A stretch of DNA of 60,625 nucleotides, from NCBI GenBank assembly GCA_016282915.1, contig JAEELW010000023.1, positions 1 through 60,625 of the forward strand, written 5' to 3'. The stretch comes from Lachnospiraceae bacterium. Its GTDB lineage: Bacteria > Bacillota > Clostridia > Lachnospirales > Lachnospiraceae. Of this stretch, positions 18,218 through 25,671 are shown one piece after another. A program made the position numbers and the translations under genes. How positions within the stretch are numbered: the first letter of the stretch is position 1; every line of letters begins with the position of its first letter. The notes under the pieces are model-generated. The model was not told the origin of the DNA. It did not search any database and saw nothing but the letters and a program-made list of their open reading frames with translations.

Positions 18218-19138
18218 TTATTTCCTCCGGTAGGTCTTCGAGTAGGCATATATCATGATCAGGCAGCTGACGGCACTTATGATGAGGACATAAAAGACGC
18301 TTTCGCCGATCTGCAGCTCATTGCCGAACATCTTTGCATGGAATGAAAAACTCTCATTCAGCATTTTGCTGAGCATCCCGTGATCCATCCCGCCGATCGA
18401 GGCTTCGAAGCTTTCCATCACGCCGCTCATCAGGGTATTCCTGACCGCCACCGTCACATGCGTTGCGGGGAAGAGATTGCAGAAGGTCTGCACGCCCTCC
18501 GAAAACTGCGAGATCGGGATAAAGGCACCGATCACGAAGCCGGCGGCCGCCGAGAGCATCCCGAAGAAGGCGCTCGCGCTCTGCGCGGTCTTAAAGAAGA
18601 TCATGATCGTCATAAAGATCCCTGTCGCCGATACCGAGCCGAGGATCACGATCCCGTAGGCTTTCAGCAGCTCCGCCGCGCCGAGCAGCAGGCCGCCGTT
18701 CACGCTCAGTATGATGATCCCCAGCGTAAGCAGTGCACCGGTCATAACGCATGCAGAGATCGCTGCGGCTGTATAATAGGAAAGGATGATCTGCCATCTC
18801 TTTACCGGCGTAGCGCTGATATCATAATCGATCCTGTTTTCCCGGTCCTTGACGATGGTCGTCAGGCAGGAATAGGGCACCGTGATCATCGCGCTGCCCA
18901 TCATCCCGGTCAGAAGGATGATGTTCACAAAGAGGCTGATATCCTCACTCCGTATCAGGGAGGAAAGCTCCCCGGCCTCTGCCAGCGCCGAATCCAGCGA
19001 AGCCTCAAAAGTCCCTTTCAGGAAGAGCAGATACAGTACCAGAACGATCAGTGACGTGAGCAGCGAAAACACGATCGCCGGCTTGTCCTTAAAGTAGATC
19101 AGTAGATTTCTTTTTGTTAATCCCATGAATTTTTTCAT
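18218..19138 (-). CDS. ABC-2 type transporter permease
   Basis: Integral membrane subunit of 306 aa for an ABC exporter. It has the ABC-2 layout: a first membrane helix at about 22-44, a long extracellular segment with SLIRSEDISLF, then five hydrophobic segments ending at a short KTYRRK tail. The conserved cytoplasmic loop VKDRENRIDYDISATPVKRW is characteristic of the DrrB/LinG-like group. Its ATG overlaps the stop of the ATPase gene by 4 nt (19135-19138), so the two proteins are translationally coupled and form one transporter. Substrates of such exporters include antimicrobial peptides, drugs and lipids; nothing here fixes the choice. Confidence 0.9.
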   Translation of the reverse strand: MKKFMGLTKRNLLIYFKDKPAIVFSLLTSLIVLVLYLLFLKGTFEASLDSALAEAGELSSLIRSEDISLFVNIILLTGMMGSAMITVPYSCLTTIVKDRENRIDYDISATPVKRWQIILSYYTAAAISACVMTGALLTLGIIILSVNGGLLLGAAELLKAYGIVILGSVSATGIFMTIMIFFKTAQSASAFFGMLSAAAGFVIGAFIPISQFSEGVQTFCNLFPATHVTVAVRNTLMSGVMESFEASIGGMDHGMLSKMLNESFSFHAKMFGNELQIGESVFYVLIISAVSCLIMIYAYSKTYRRK

Positions 19139-20037
19139 AACTCTGCCATCTCCCTTCCCGTCAGATTCAGAAACACATCGTCCATGCTGCCTTTGATCAC
19201 TTCATAATCCGTGATCCGCTCCCTGTAGCGGTAGAGCAGCTCCGTGATATTGTCCTTAAAGCGCACATTGTAATGATCCGAATCGTAGCTGTGTTCCATC
19301 CCTTTAAGGAGCTCTTCGTTCTCCCCGTCCTGCTTCGTATACCAGACCAGCCGCGAACTGGCATGGGCGTTTTTCAGTTCCGCCGGCGTCCCGCTCGCTA
19401 TGACCTTCCCCTTATCCAGGATCACCACGCGGTCCGCATCCTTTGTCTCTTCCATATAATGCGTTGTCAGGAAGATCGTCATATTCTTTTCCCGCCTCAG
19501 GTAATCGATATGGTCCCAGACGATCCTGCGGGATTTCGGATCCAGTCCGGTAGTCGGCTCATCCAGGAAGAGTATCCGCGGATCGTTGATCAGCGCCCTT
19601 GTGATATCCACTCTTCTTCGCTGTCCGCCGGAGAGGTTTTCGTATCTCCTATTCCAGATCTCATCCAGTTCAAAGCTCTCACGGAAACCCTTAAGCCTCT
19701 CATCGACCTGCTTTTTGGAAAGCCCGTAATACGCGCCCCTCGTATAGATGTTTTCCTTCACCGTGAGCTTGTCATCCAGGACGGAATTCTGAAAAACGAT
19801 CCCGATCAGGCTGCGGATCGCATCATCCTCTTCGCCGAGCCTGTGTCCCATCAGAGAGACCTCTCCGCCCGTCTTCTGCAAAATGGTGCAGAGGATATTG
19901 ATCGTTGTGGACTTGCCTGCTCCGTTCTCACCGAGGAAAGCAAAAAGCTCACCTTCCCCGACGCTGAACGAGATCCCGTCCACTGCCCTGTGCTCTTTGT
20001 AATCTTTGATCAGCTCCCGAACTTCTATCGCATTCAT
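19135..20037 (-). CDS. ABC transporter ATP-binding protein
   Basis: ATPase of 300 aa partnering the permease at 18218. It has Walker A GENGAGKST, the signature LSGGQRRR, Walker B RILFLDEPTTGLD, and the switch His in LTTHYMEE. The C-terminal DrrA-like extension contains VIKGSMDDVFLNLTG. The start at 20037 is preferred because AAAGG lies 9 nt upstream. An in-frame ATG at 20046 overlaps that purine stretch. The intergenic region in front carries two LytTR-type direct repeats (20119-20151), so expression probably depends on the regulator encoded just upstream at 20631. Confidence 0.92.
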   Translation of the reverse strand: MNAIEVRELIKDYKEHRAVDGISFSVGEGELFAFLGENGAGKSTTINILCTILQKTGGEVSLMGHRLGEEDDAIRSLIGIVFQNSVLDDKLTVKENIYTRGAYYGLSKKQVDERLKGFRESFELDEIWNRRYENLSGGQRRRVDITRALINDPRILFLDEPTTGLDPKSRRIVWDHIDYLRREKNMTIFLTTHYMEETKDADRVVILDKGKVIASGTPAELKNAHASSRLVWYTKQDGENEELLKGMEHSYDSDHYNVRFKDNITELLYRYRERITDYEVIKGSMDDVFLNLTGREMAEL

Positions 20038-20080
20038 TTTTTTCATCCTTTCCTTTTCCTGTATTGCTCCTTACAAACGC

Positions 20081-20151
20081 ATCATAGCTTCGGGCGCAAA
20101 AAAAGAAAAGAGCAGCTCTACCAACATGCATATCCATGCTACCAAGTTGCA
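20081..20151 (-). promoter_or_regulatory. LytTR-type direct repeats and -10 box of the ABC exporter
   Basis: On the minus strand, TGCAACTTGGTA (20140-20151) and TGCATGTTGGTA (20119-20130) are direct repeats exactly 21 bp apart, i.e. two helical turns. Downstream is a TATGAT -10 box (20081-20086) but no recognisable -35 box; the expected place reads TTTTCT. The sites fall about 45-77 bp before the inferred transcription start, as expected for an activator. A LytTR protein is encoded in the operon directly upstream. Confidence 0.6.
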
Positions 20152-20195
20152 CTTTTCGTATCTTTTTTCTCTTTCCGCAGTTCTCCGGAAAGCTC

Positions 20196-20630
20196 TTATT
20201 CCTCGTCCCGGAGGTCCTCCAGGGCTTTATTGATCCTGTTTTCGTCTTTCCTGATAAGCCAGTAGGTAGCCACCCAGACAAAGACATAGATCACGACGTA
20301 CATGACCACGATCGCAAGATAAGCCCGCAGCGTGGAATACCAGCCGAAAAGCCGGCCGCACAGGCTCACCACGCCGAGTATCGCAAAGAAATGGAGCACG
20401 AGCTTCAGCTTAAAGCCGAGCTTTTCCGTGCCTTCCTCCTCCAGAAAGATCACCGATGGAAGGGAACAGAGAAAGCCCGTAAAGATGATCGCGAAGGGCG
20501 TATACCAGGGCCAGATGATCTGCGTATCATCAAAGAATACGGCATAGAGCAGTGCCTGTACTCCCAGCCCGAACAGTATGCCGGTGGATATCATCAAGGT
20601 CTGATTGAATATGAGTTTGATCCTGTTCAT
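20196..20630 (-). CDS. DUF3021 family membrane protein
   Basis: Membrane protein of 144 aa with four predicted helices (about 7-30, 42-62, 76-98 and 104-126) and a charged tail (RKDENRINKALEDLRDEE). This matches DUF3021 proteins, which are regularly encoded next to LytTR regulators in Firmicutes and are thought to control their activity from the membrane. Its ATG follows the TAG stop of the LytTR gene directly, with no gap, so the two should be co-translated. No enzymatic motif is present. The role as an anti-activator or sensor is family knowledge and inference, not visible in the sequence. Confidence 0.85.
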   Translation of the reverse strand: MNRIKLIFNQTLMISTGILFGLGVQALLYAVFFDDTQIIWPWYTPFAIIFTGFLCSLPSVIFLEEEGTEKLGFKLKLVLHFFAILGVVSLCGRLFGWYSTLRAYLAIVVMYVVIYVFVWVATYWLIRKDENRINKALEDLRDEE

Positions 20631-21083
20631 CTATACGCCCAGCTTTCTTTTCAGATCCTTTACATAGCTCCTGGAGATCATGATCTTTTCGCCGTTTAAA
20701 AGCTCCGCGGTCATCCTGCCGTTCAGCTCCGACTTCACCGAGCGGATCTTACGGATGTTTACCACCATGGATTTGGAAACCCGCAGGAAGCCCGCGCTCA
20801 AAAGTTCTTCCAGTTCATACAGCCTGTACTTCGTCTCGTAGCAGGCTTCTTTGGTATAAACATAAGTACGCTTGTCGATGGATTCCGTATAATAGATCAG
20901 GTTCGTGCCGAGCATGTAGCTTTCTCCCGGGTTTCTCTCTTCATCTGCCCGGCTTACCGCTATGCTCCTGCAGTTGTTTTCGAGCAGATCCACTGCGCTC
21001 CGGATCTCCTCGCTCACCTCCACGACCCGTATATGCGCCCTTTCTTCCTCCGGGCTTGTTACCTTTTCAAGTATCACCTTCAT
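20631..21083 (-). CDS. LytTR-domain DNA-binding regulator
   Basis: Transcription regulator of 150 aa without a receiver domain. The C-terminal two thirds is a LytTR beta-sheet DNA-binding domain (IYYTESIDKRTYVYTKEACYE, FLRVSKSMVVNIRKI, SRSYVKDLKRKLG). The N-terminal part is a short helical region (VEVSEEIRSAVDLL). It is coupled to the HAD gene before it by a 4-nt overlap and to DUF3021 after it. Stand-alone LytTR plus DUF3021 pairs usually control an adjacent ABC exporter. The 21-bp spaced repeats in front of the exporter genes at 20119-20151 fit this, since LytTR proteins bind direct repeats about two turns apart. Confidence 0.9.
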   Translation of the reverse strand: MKVILEKVTSPEEERAHIRVVEVSEEIRSAVDLLENNCRSIAVSRADEERNPGESYMLGTNLIYYTESIDKRTYVYTKEACYETKYRLYELEELLSAGFLRVSKSMVVNIRKIRSVKSELNGRMTAELLNGEKIMISRSYVKDLKRKLGV

Positions 21084-21775
21084 CTGCGATCCGCTCCTGC
21101 GGGGGGCTGATCAAGGATCTGCGCCGCAAGCTCCTCCGCGCTTTCCGCAAAAGCTTCCGCGCCGCATTCTTCCAGAAACTTCCTGTCACGAAAGCCCCAG
21201 AGCACCGTGATCATCTTCAGCCCGGCATTTGCGGCTGTTGCCAGATCCACATCCGAATCTCCGACGTATAAAGCCTCCTGCTTTTCCACTCCCAGTTCTT
21301 TTAAGGCAAGCTCCACCAGATCGGCCGCCGGCTTTCGCGGGATCCCCTCCCTCGCGCCGATACTCACGTCAAAAAGGCCGTCAAAGTAGGCTTTTACAAG
21401 CGCTCTGACATTGGCGTCGCTCTTGTTCGATACGACCGCGGTCCTGATCCCGGCTTTCTTCAGCTTCGCAAGAAGCTCAAGGATCCCCTCGTAAGCCCTG
21501 GTCTTATCGGCGCAGTGCAGCGGGTAATAGCGTTTATGCTCCTCAAGGACGGCTGCCTCCTGTTCCTCGGGAGTCCCATCCGGAACACTCAGCCGGATCA
21601 GCCGGATCATCCCGTTTCCGAGAAAAGCCCGGATCTCCTCGCGTTTTCTTGCCGGAAAACCAAAGGCAGCCAGGGAATGATTTACGCTGTCCGCCAGATC
21701 ATCCAGCGTATCCAGGATCGTACCGTCCATATCAAATATGATCGCCTTGTAACCTGTTTTCATGAATCCCATCAT
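21080..21775 (-). CDS. HAD-superfamily phosphatase, phosphoglycolate-phosphatase-like
   Basis: Cytoplasmic phosphatase of 231 aa. The HAD motifs are complete: motif I FDMDGTILDT with two Asp, motif II VSNKSD, the Lys region in GIPRKPAADL, and motif IV YVGDSDVD. A helical cap domain (about 25-90) marks subclass IA, close to Gph/PpaX proteins that dephosphorylate phosphoglycolate, pyrophosphate or small sugar phosphates. The start at 21775 (MMGFMKTGYK) is chosen for GGTGGGA 5 nt upstream; an upstream TTG-initiated extension lacks a site. The stop overlaps the LytTR start by 4 nt, so it leads the HAD-LytTR-DUF3021 operon. The link to regulation is unclear and may be only transcriptional. Confidence 0.88.
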   Translation of the reverse strand: MMGFMKTGYKAIIFDMDGTILDTLDDLADSVNHSLAAFGFPARKREEIRAFLGNGMIRLIRLSVPDGTPEEQEAAVLEEHKRYYPLHCADKTRAYEGILELLAKLKKAGIRTAVVSNKSDANVRALVKAYFDGLFDVSIGAREGIPRKPAADLVELALKELGVEKQEALYVGDSDVDLATAANAGLKMITVLWGFRDRKFLEECGAEAFAESAEELAAQILDQPPAGADRR

Positions 21776-21824
21776 ACTATTCCCACCGGACAAAAGCAAT
21801 CCGTATCTTTTTTCTGAAAATGTA

Positions 21825-21853
21825 TTGACATATGTAAAACACAGCGTTATGAT
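21825..21853 (+). promoter_or_regulatory. Consensus sigma-A promoter of the YtrA-type operon
   Basis: A perfect TTGACA (21825-21830) and TATGAT (21848-21853) are separated by exactly 17 bp, upstream of the ATPase start at 21905. This is the best promoter in the window, so the operon probably needs a repressor. Confidence 0.85.
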
Positions 21854-21855
21854 TG

Positions 21856-21874
21856 TGTATATCCGATATATACA
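21856..21874 (+). promoter_or_regulatory. Operator palindrome for the operon's GntR repressor
   Basis: A perfect inverted repeat TGTATAT-N5-ATATACA starts 2 bp after the -10 box and covers the transcription start. The last gene of the operon encodes a YtrA-type GntR regulator, a group that binds such TGTAT/ATACA palindromes, so autoregulation is likely. Confidence 0.7.
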
Positions 21875-21904
21875 TTATGCACGTTTCTGTTACGGAGGTC
21901 GCCG

Positions 21905-22780
21905 ATGGATTACGAAAATGCTATCGAGATAAACAATCTCACCAAAAGATATGACGGATTTACCCTGGACAACATAAGCTTTTCGGTCCCCAAAGGAAGC
22001 ATCATGGGCTTTATCGGACAGAACGGTGCCGGCAAGACCACCACCATCAACTCCCTTTTAGGCATCGTAAATCCCGACGGCGGGGAGATAAAGCTTCTGG
22101 GCCTGGACGTAAAAGAGCATGGCGACGAGGCCAAAAAAGAGGTGGCGGCGATCTTTGACCTGCTCCCCTTCAACGACGATCTGAACGCGACCCAGATCAG
22201 CCGCATGCTCCGCGGACTGTGGAAGGAATGGAACGACGAGACCTTCCGGAACTATCTGGAACGTTTCCGGCTTCCTTCCAAAAAGAAGGTGGGGGATTTT
22301 TCCAAAGGCATGAAGATGAAGCTGCAGATCGCTGCTGCCCTCTCCCACAACGCGAAACTCCTGATCATGGATGAAGCCACCACCGGTCTGGATCCCGTGG
22401 TAAGGAACGAGATCCTGGATATCTTCCTGGAATACATGCAGGACGGGGAGCGTTCGATCCTCATGAGTTCCCATATCACCAGCGACCTGGAACATATCGC
22501 GGATATGGTCACCTTTATCGATAAGGGCCGCCTCCTCCTCAGCGGCTACAAGGATGAGATCCTGGATTCCTACGGCATGGTCAAATGCGGGAAGTCCGAT
22601 TTTTCCGAATTCAGCAGGGAAGATTATATCGCAGCCCGGGTGACGGATTTCGGTGCCCAGCTCCTGGTCCCGGACCGTGCGGCTGCCGAAAAAAAATATT
22701 CCGGCGTGATGATCGAAAAGACCTCGCTGGAAGAGATCATGCTCTATTACGTGAACCGCGAGCGGGAAAGCTTCAGATAA
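21905..22780 (+). CDS. ABC transporter ATP-binding protein (YtrB-like)
   Basis: ATPase of 291 aa that leads a five-gene transporter operon. Visible motifs are Walker A GQNGAGKTT, a Q-loop region FDLLPFNDDL, a signature-like FSKGMKMKLQ in place of LSGGQ, Walker B LLIMDEATTGLDP and the switch His in MSSHITSDL. The degenerate FSKGM signature is typical of the YtrB/BcrA-like group in Firmicutes. A GGAGG site lies 5 nt before the ATG. The following two permeases (22792, 23586) are its membrane partners. Such operons often answer envelope stress or cell-wall antibiotics; that role is inferred from the group and the GntR partner. Confidence 0.92.
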   Translation: MDYENAIEINNLTKRYDGFTLDNISFSVPKGSIMGFIGQNGAGKTTTINSLLGIVNPDGGEIKLLGLDVKEHGDEAKKEVAAIFDLLPFNDDLNATQISRMLRGLWKEWNDETFRNYLERFRLPSKKKVGDFSKGMKMKLQIAAALSHNAKLLIMDEATTGLDPVVRNEILDIFLEYMQDGERSILMSSHITSDLEHIADMVTFIDKGRLLLSGYKDEILDSYGMVKCGKSDFSEFSREDYIAARVTDFGAQLLVPDRAAAEKKYSGVMIEKTSLEEIMLYYVNRERESFR

Positions 22781-22791
22781 GGAGGTGACGT

Positions 22792-23598
22792 ATGAAACAA
22801 CTGATCCGTCGAGACCTCTGGCTCTGCCGGAAAGCCATCGCCCCCTATCTGGTGATCATTTCCATATTCCTGCTGCTTGCTTCCATGGTGATACTGTCCG
22901 CCCGTTTCGGCAATATCGCAAAATATTCAGGCGGCAGTGCGGAAAGCGTCCTGGATTCCCTGGAATACATAGGCCTTTTTGCCGGCATCCTGCTCTTGTG
23001 CTCCATAGAGACCGTATCAAGCCTCAATATATCCGATCATCTGGGAGGCTGGTACAATTATCTTAAGGCTTCCGGGATGAAGAGCAGCCGGATCGTCGGC
23101 CAGAAGTATCTCGACGTCGCACTGCTTCTTTGTATATCCTGGCTTAGCGGCCTGGTCACCAACGCTTTTCTGGGACTGCTGGCCGGCAGGGCGGCTGCGG
23201 ATATGGGACTGATGAGCGTTGTCATGGGCGTGATGCTCATCTATCTGGAATACAATATCATGCTCGGCTTTGTCACAAAGGGAAAAAGGAACGATCTTTT
23301 GATGATCCTTCCCCTGATTCTCATTACGGGGATCGTGTTCATCGTTTTCGGATTTGCCTTCGGGCATAAAGATTTTTTAGATATTCTGATTGAAAAGATC
23401 AAAAATTTTATCGCCGATCGCCCGCTTTTATACGGCATTACGCTGGCCGCGGTGGTATTCTTTTCGATCCTGAATTATCTTCTCTCCCTGCACTTTTTTA
23501 ACAAAGAAAAACGGATAAAACTTAAAGAAACGGACCGGCCCGCCATGGCCGGGAATCAAAATACCATGGGAAAGGAGGCGGAAAAATGCGAGGTCTGA
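22792..23598 (+). CDS. ABC-2 type permease subunit 1
   Basis: Membrane protein of 268 aa with six hydrophobic segments (about 19-40, 57-77, 104-126, 133-155, 168-193 and 215-236) and a short charged cytoplasmic end (NKEKRIKLKETDR). The ATG follows the ATPase stop by 11 nt and has AAGGAGGTGACGT in front. The end overlaps the next permease by 13 nt, showing tight coupling. It resembles ABC_2_transport permeases found with YtrA-type regulators; no substrate-specific motif is visible. With the gene at 23586 it probably forms a heterodimeric channel driven by the ATPase at 21905. Confidence 0.85.
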   Translation: MKQLIRRDLWLCRKAIAPYLVIISIFLLLASMVILSARFGNIAKYSGGSAESVLDSLEYIGLFAGILLLCSIETVSSLNISDHLGGWYNYLKASGMKSSRIVGQKYLDVALLLCISWLSGLVTNAFLGLLAGRAAADMGLMSVVMGVMLIYLEYNIMLGFVTKGKRNDLLMILPLILITGIVFIVFGFAFGHKDFLDILIEKIKNFIADRPLLYGITLAAVVFFSILNYLLSLHFFNKEKRIKLKETDRPAMAGNQNTMGKEAEKCEV

Positions 23599-24380
23599 TG
23601 TACCGTGACATGAAATATATCCTGTATCGGCAATTCCTTCTTTACCTGTATTTTGTCGGGATCTATCTGCTCACCACCTTTCTGTTCAAGCAGTTCGCAA
23701 CGGAGGACGCACATAAGCTTTTCCCTCTTCTGGTGGCAATGATCGGGATCATCGTTTTCATGATGATGCAGATGCTCCCGGGGCAGCTGATGAAAACGGA
23801 AGAAAAAAAGGAATGGAAATACTACCTGATCGCCTCCGGCCTGGGAGTCAAAAAGATCGTGGCCGAGCGCTACCTTATGACCTTTCTGATGAATTTCTGG
23901 TGCTATGTATTCAGCTATCTGATGATGCTGATCCTGTTTCCGCTTGCGGACAGCAGTACCGCTGCACAGCTCTTTTCCCTGGCAAACATGGTATATCTGG
24001 GAATGCTGGGCTTTAACCTGTTCATACAGTCTTTCGAACTGCCTCTGGCATACCGCTACGGAGGCGCGCAGTCCGATAAGATGCGGGTGGCGATCTGGCT
24101 GATCCTGCTGCTTCCCATAGCCATATATCTCCTTTTCGGGGATATTGACTGGCTGCTGGGGGAGAACGGTTTTTACTATCGCTACCAGGAATACATACAC
24201 GATCCGGAAACCCTGACCGAAGCTGCCGGTTCCTATATGCAGAACCTGTCGCGGATCGCTGTCTTTGTCTTCACGCTGATCCCGCATTTACTGGTACTCT
24301 GCTATTATCTGTCCTATAAAATATCCTGTAAAGTCTACGTAAAGGGGGTGAAGGATAATGGATTCCGTGAAGCAGCCTAG
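23586..24380 (+). CDS. ABC-2 type permease subunit 2
   Basis: Membrane protein of 264 aa with six predicted helices, starting inside the preceding gene (13-nt overlap) with AAAGGAGG 7 nt before the ATG. The loop KTEEKKEWKYYLIASGLGVKKIV after helix 2 is the cytoplasmic segment that usually contacts the ATPase in ABC-2 permeases. The similar loop in the neighbour (NYLKASGMKSSRIVGQKYLD) shows that the two permeases are distant paralogues. A 23-nt overlap joins it to the CPBP protease gene. It is expected to pair with the subunit at 22792. Confidence 0.85.
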   Translation: MRGLMYRDMKYILYRQFLLYLYFVGIYLLTTFLFKQFATEDAHKLFPLLVAMIGIIVFMMMQMLPGQLMKTEEKKEWKYYLIASGLGVKKIVAERYLMTFLMNFWCYVFSYLMMLILFPLADSSTAAQLFSLANMVYLGMLGFNLFIQSFELPLAYRYGGAQSDKMRVAIWLILLLPIAIYLLFGDIDWLLGENGFYYRYQEYIHDPETLTEAAGSYMQNLSRIAVFVFTLIPHLLVLCYYLSYKISCKVYVKGVKDNGFREAA

Positions 24381-25254
24381 CACCGCGGTCTCCGGAAGCA
24401 GGCTTTCCGGAAAACAAAAGGATCTTATGCAGATCCTGCTCTTCGTTGCCATCGCCTATAGTCTGATGTTCATCTTCGGCCCGCTGGCCTATTCACAGAC
24501 CGCCGGGGCGGATATGAAGAAGCAGATCTTCTACCATCTGGCAGCCTTCTCCCCGGCCATCGCCTGCGTGATCGTACGTTACGCTTTTGGGGAAGGCTTT
24601 AAGGATGATATACTGTTTCCGAAGTTTGGCGGACATAAAAAAGCATACCTGCTGTCCGTCGCGCTGCCGCTGCTCTTTGGCTTGGTGGCCTGTGTGCTGG
24701 TGACCATTGTACTGGGCGCCGGCTTCAGCTTCAAATCCGAGGGGGGTGCGGCGGATGCGCTGCTTAATAACATGCTGATGTCGGCACAGTTTTATTATGC
24801 CGCCTTCATCCTGGTGGGAGAAGAATTCGGCTGGAGGGCCTTCCTTTATGATAAGCTGGAAAAGCACTGCGGGCTCCACGCTTCCCTTATCATCGGCGGC
24901 ATCCTGTGGGGCGTGTGGCACCTGCCGCCCCTGGTCTGTTCAGGGCTTAACTTCGGCACCGATGCCCCCGGCTTTCCCGTCACCAATGTGGCGCTGATGT
25001 GCGTATTCTGCATCCTTGCAGGGGCCATGATGCAGCTGCTGCGCAAAATGTCGGATTCCGTCATCGCCCCGCTGATCGCCCATGCCGTGATCGATACGGT
25101 CTGCAACACGCTGATCAGCCTGTTTCTCAATGAAGAACTGGCGGAAGGAAAGCAGTTTACCATCGGCTTATGCCTGGTGGCCGCGATCATGATCGTCGGC
25201 ATCCCCTGCTGGATAATTCTCGGAAGGAGGAAATCAATCCCCCCGGTTGATTAA
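24358..25254 (+). CDS. CPBP-family intramembrane metalloprotease (CAAX protease/Abi)
   Basis: Integral membrane protein of 298 aa with about eight hydrophobic segments. The three CPBP motifs are present in order: E155-E156 and R160 in GEEFGWRAFL, H188 in LWGVWHLPPL, and H242...D246 in IAHAVIDTV. These are the glutamates and histidines of the membrane-embedded active site in this family. Bacterial members serve in bacteriocin self-immunity or peptide processing. Here the gene sits within an ABC exporter operon with a 23-nt overlap, so a role in peptide handling or immunity is plausible but unproven. It has a GGGGGTGAAGGATA leader and is followed 6 nt later by the regulator gene. Confidence 0.9.
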   Translation: MDSVKQPSTAVSGSRLSGKQKDLMQILLFVAIAYSLMFIFGPLAYSQTAGADMKKQIFYHLAAFSPAIACVIVRYAFGEGFKDDILFPKFGGHKKAYLLSVALPLLFGLVACVLVTIVLGAGFSFKSEGGAADALLNNMLMSAQFYYAAFILVGEEFGWRAFLYDKLEKHCGLHASLIIGGILWGVWHLPPLVCSGLNFGTDAPGFPVTNVALMCVFCILAGAMMQLLRKMSDSVIAPLIAHAVIDTVCNTLISLFLNEELAEGKQFTIGLCLVAAIMIVGIPCWIILGRRKSIPPVD

Positions 25255-25260
25255 ATAAAT

Positions 25261-25632
25261 ATGGATATCATCATCTCAAATGCAAGTAACGATCCGATCT
25301 ATCTGCAGATCGTGAACCAGATCAAGGCCATGATCATGAACGGAGAGCTTTCCCCCGGGGACGCTCTCCCTTCCATGCGTAATATGGCGATGCAGATGAG
25401 GATCAGCCTTATCACGACCAAGCGCGCCTATGAAGAACTGGAACGCGACGGTTTCATCGAATCCTATACCGGCAAGGGAAGCTTTGTAAAAGCACAGAAT
25501 ATGGAACTGATGCGTGAAGAAAACCTGAAGCAGATCGAAGACCTGCTTTCGCAGGCGGTACAGAAAGCCCATACCTCCGGCGTTTCCCTGGAAGAGCTTA
25601 CCCAGCTCCTGAAAGAATTCTATACCGACTGA
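25261..25632 (+). CDS. GntR-family transcriptional repressor, YtrA type
   Basis: Regulator of 123 aa: an N-terminal winged helix (PIYLQIVNQIKAMIMNGEL, LPSMRNMAMQMRISLITTKRAYEELERDGFIES, GKGSFV) followed by only about 45 residues of helix. This short tail is the mark of the YtrA subfamily, which dimerises without a ligand-binding domain of known type. It closes the five-gene operon 6 nt after the CPBP stop. No ribosome site lies immediately before the ATG; the nearest GGAAGGAGG is over 30 nt upstream. Its synthesis probably depends on coupling and stays low. The TGTATAT-N5-ATATACA palindrome at 21856 is the expected target. Confidence 0.92.
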   Translation: MDIIISNASNDPIYLQIVNQIKAMIMNGELSPGDALPSMRNMAMQMRISLITTKRAYEELERDGFIESYTGKGSFVKAQNMELMREENLKQIEDLLSQAVQKAHTSGVSLEELTQLLKEFYTD

Positions 25633-25671
25633 GCCTTTATATCTCTCAGCACGGATTGCAGACGCTTTCTC

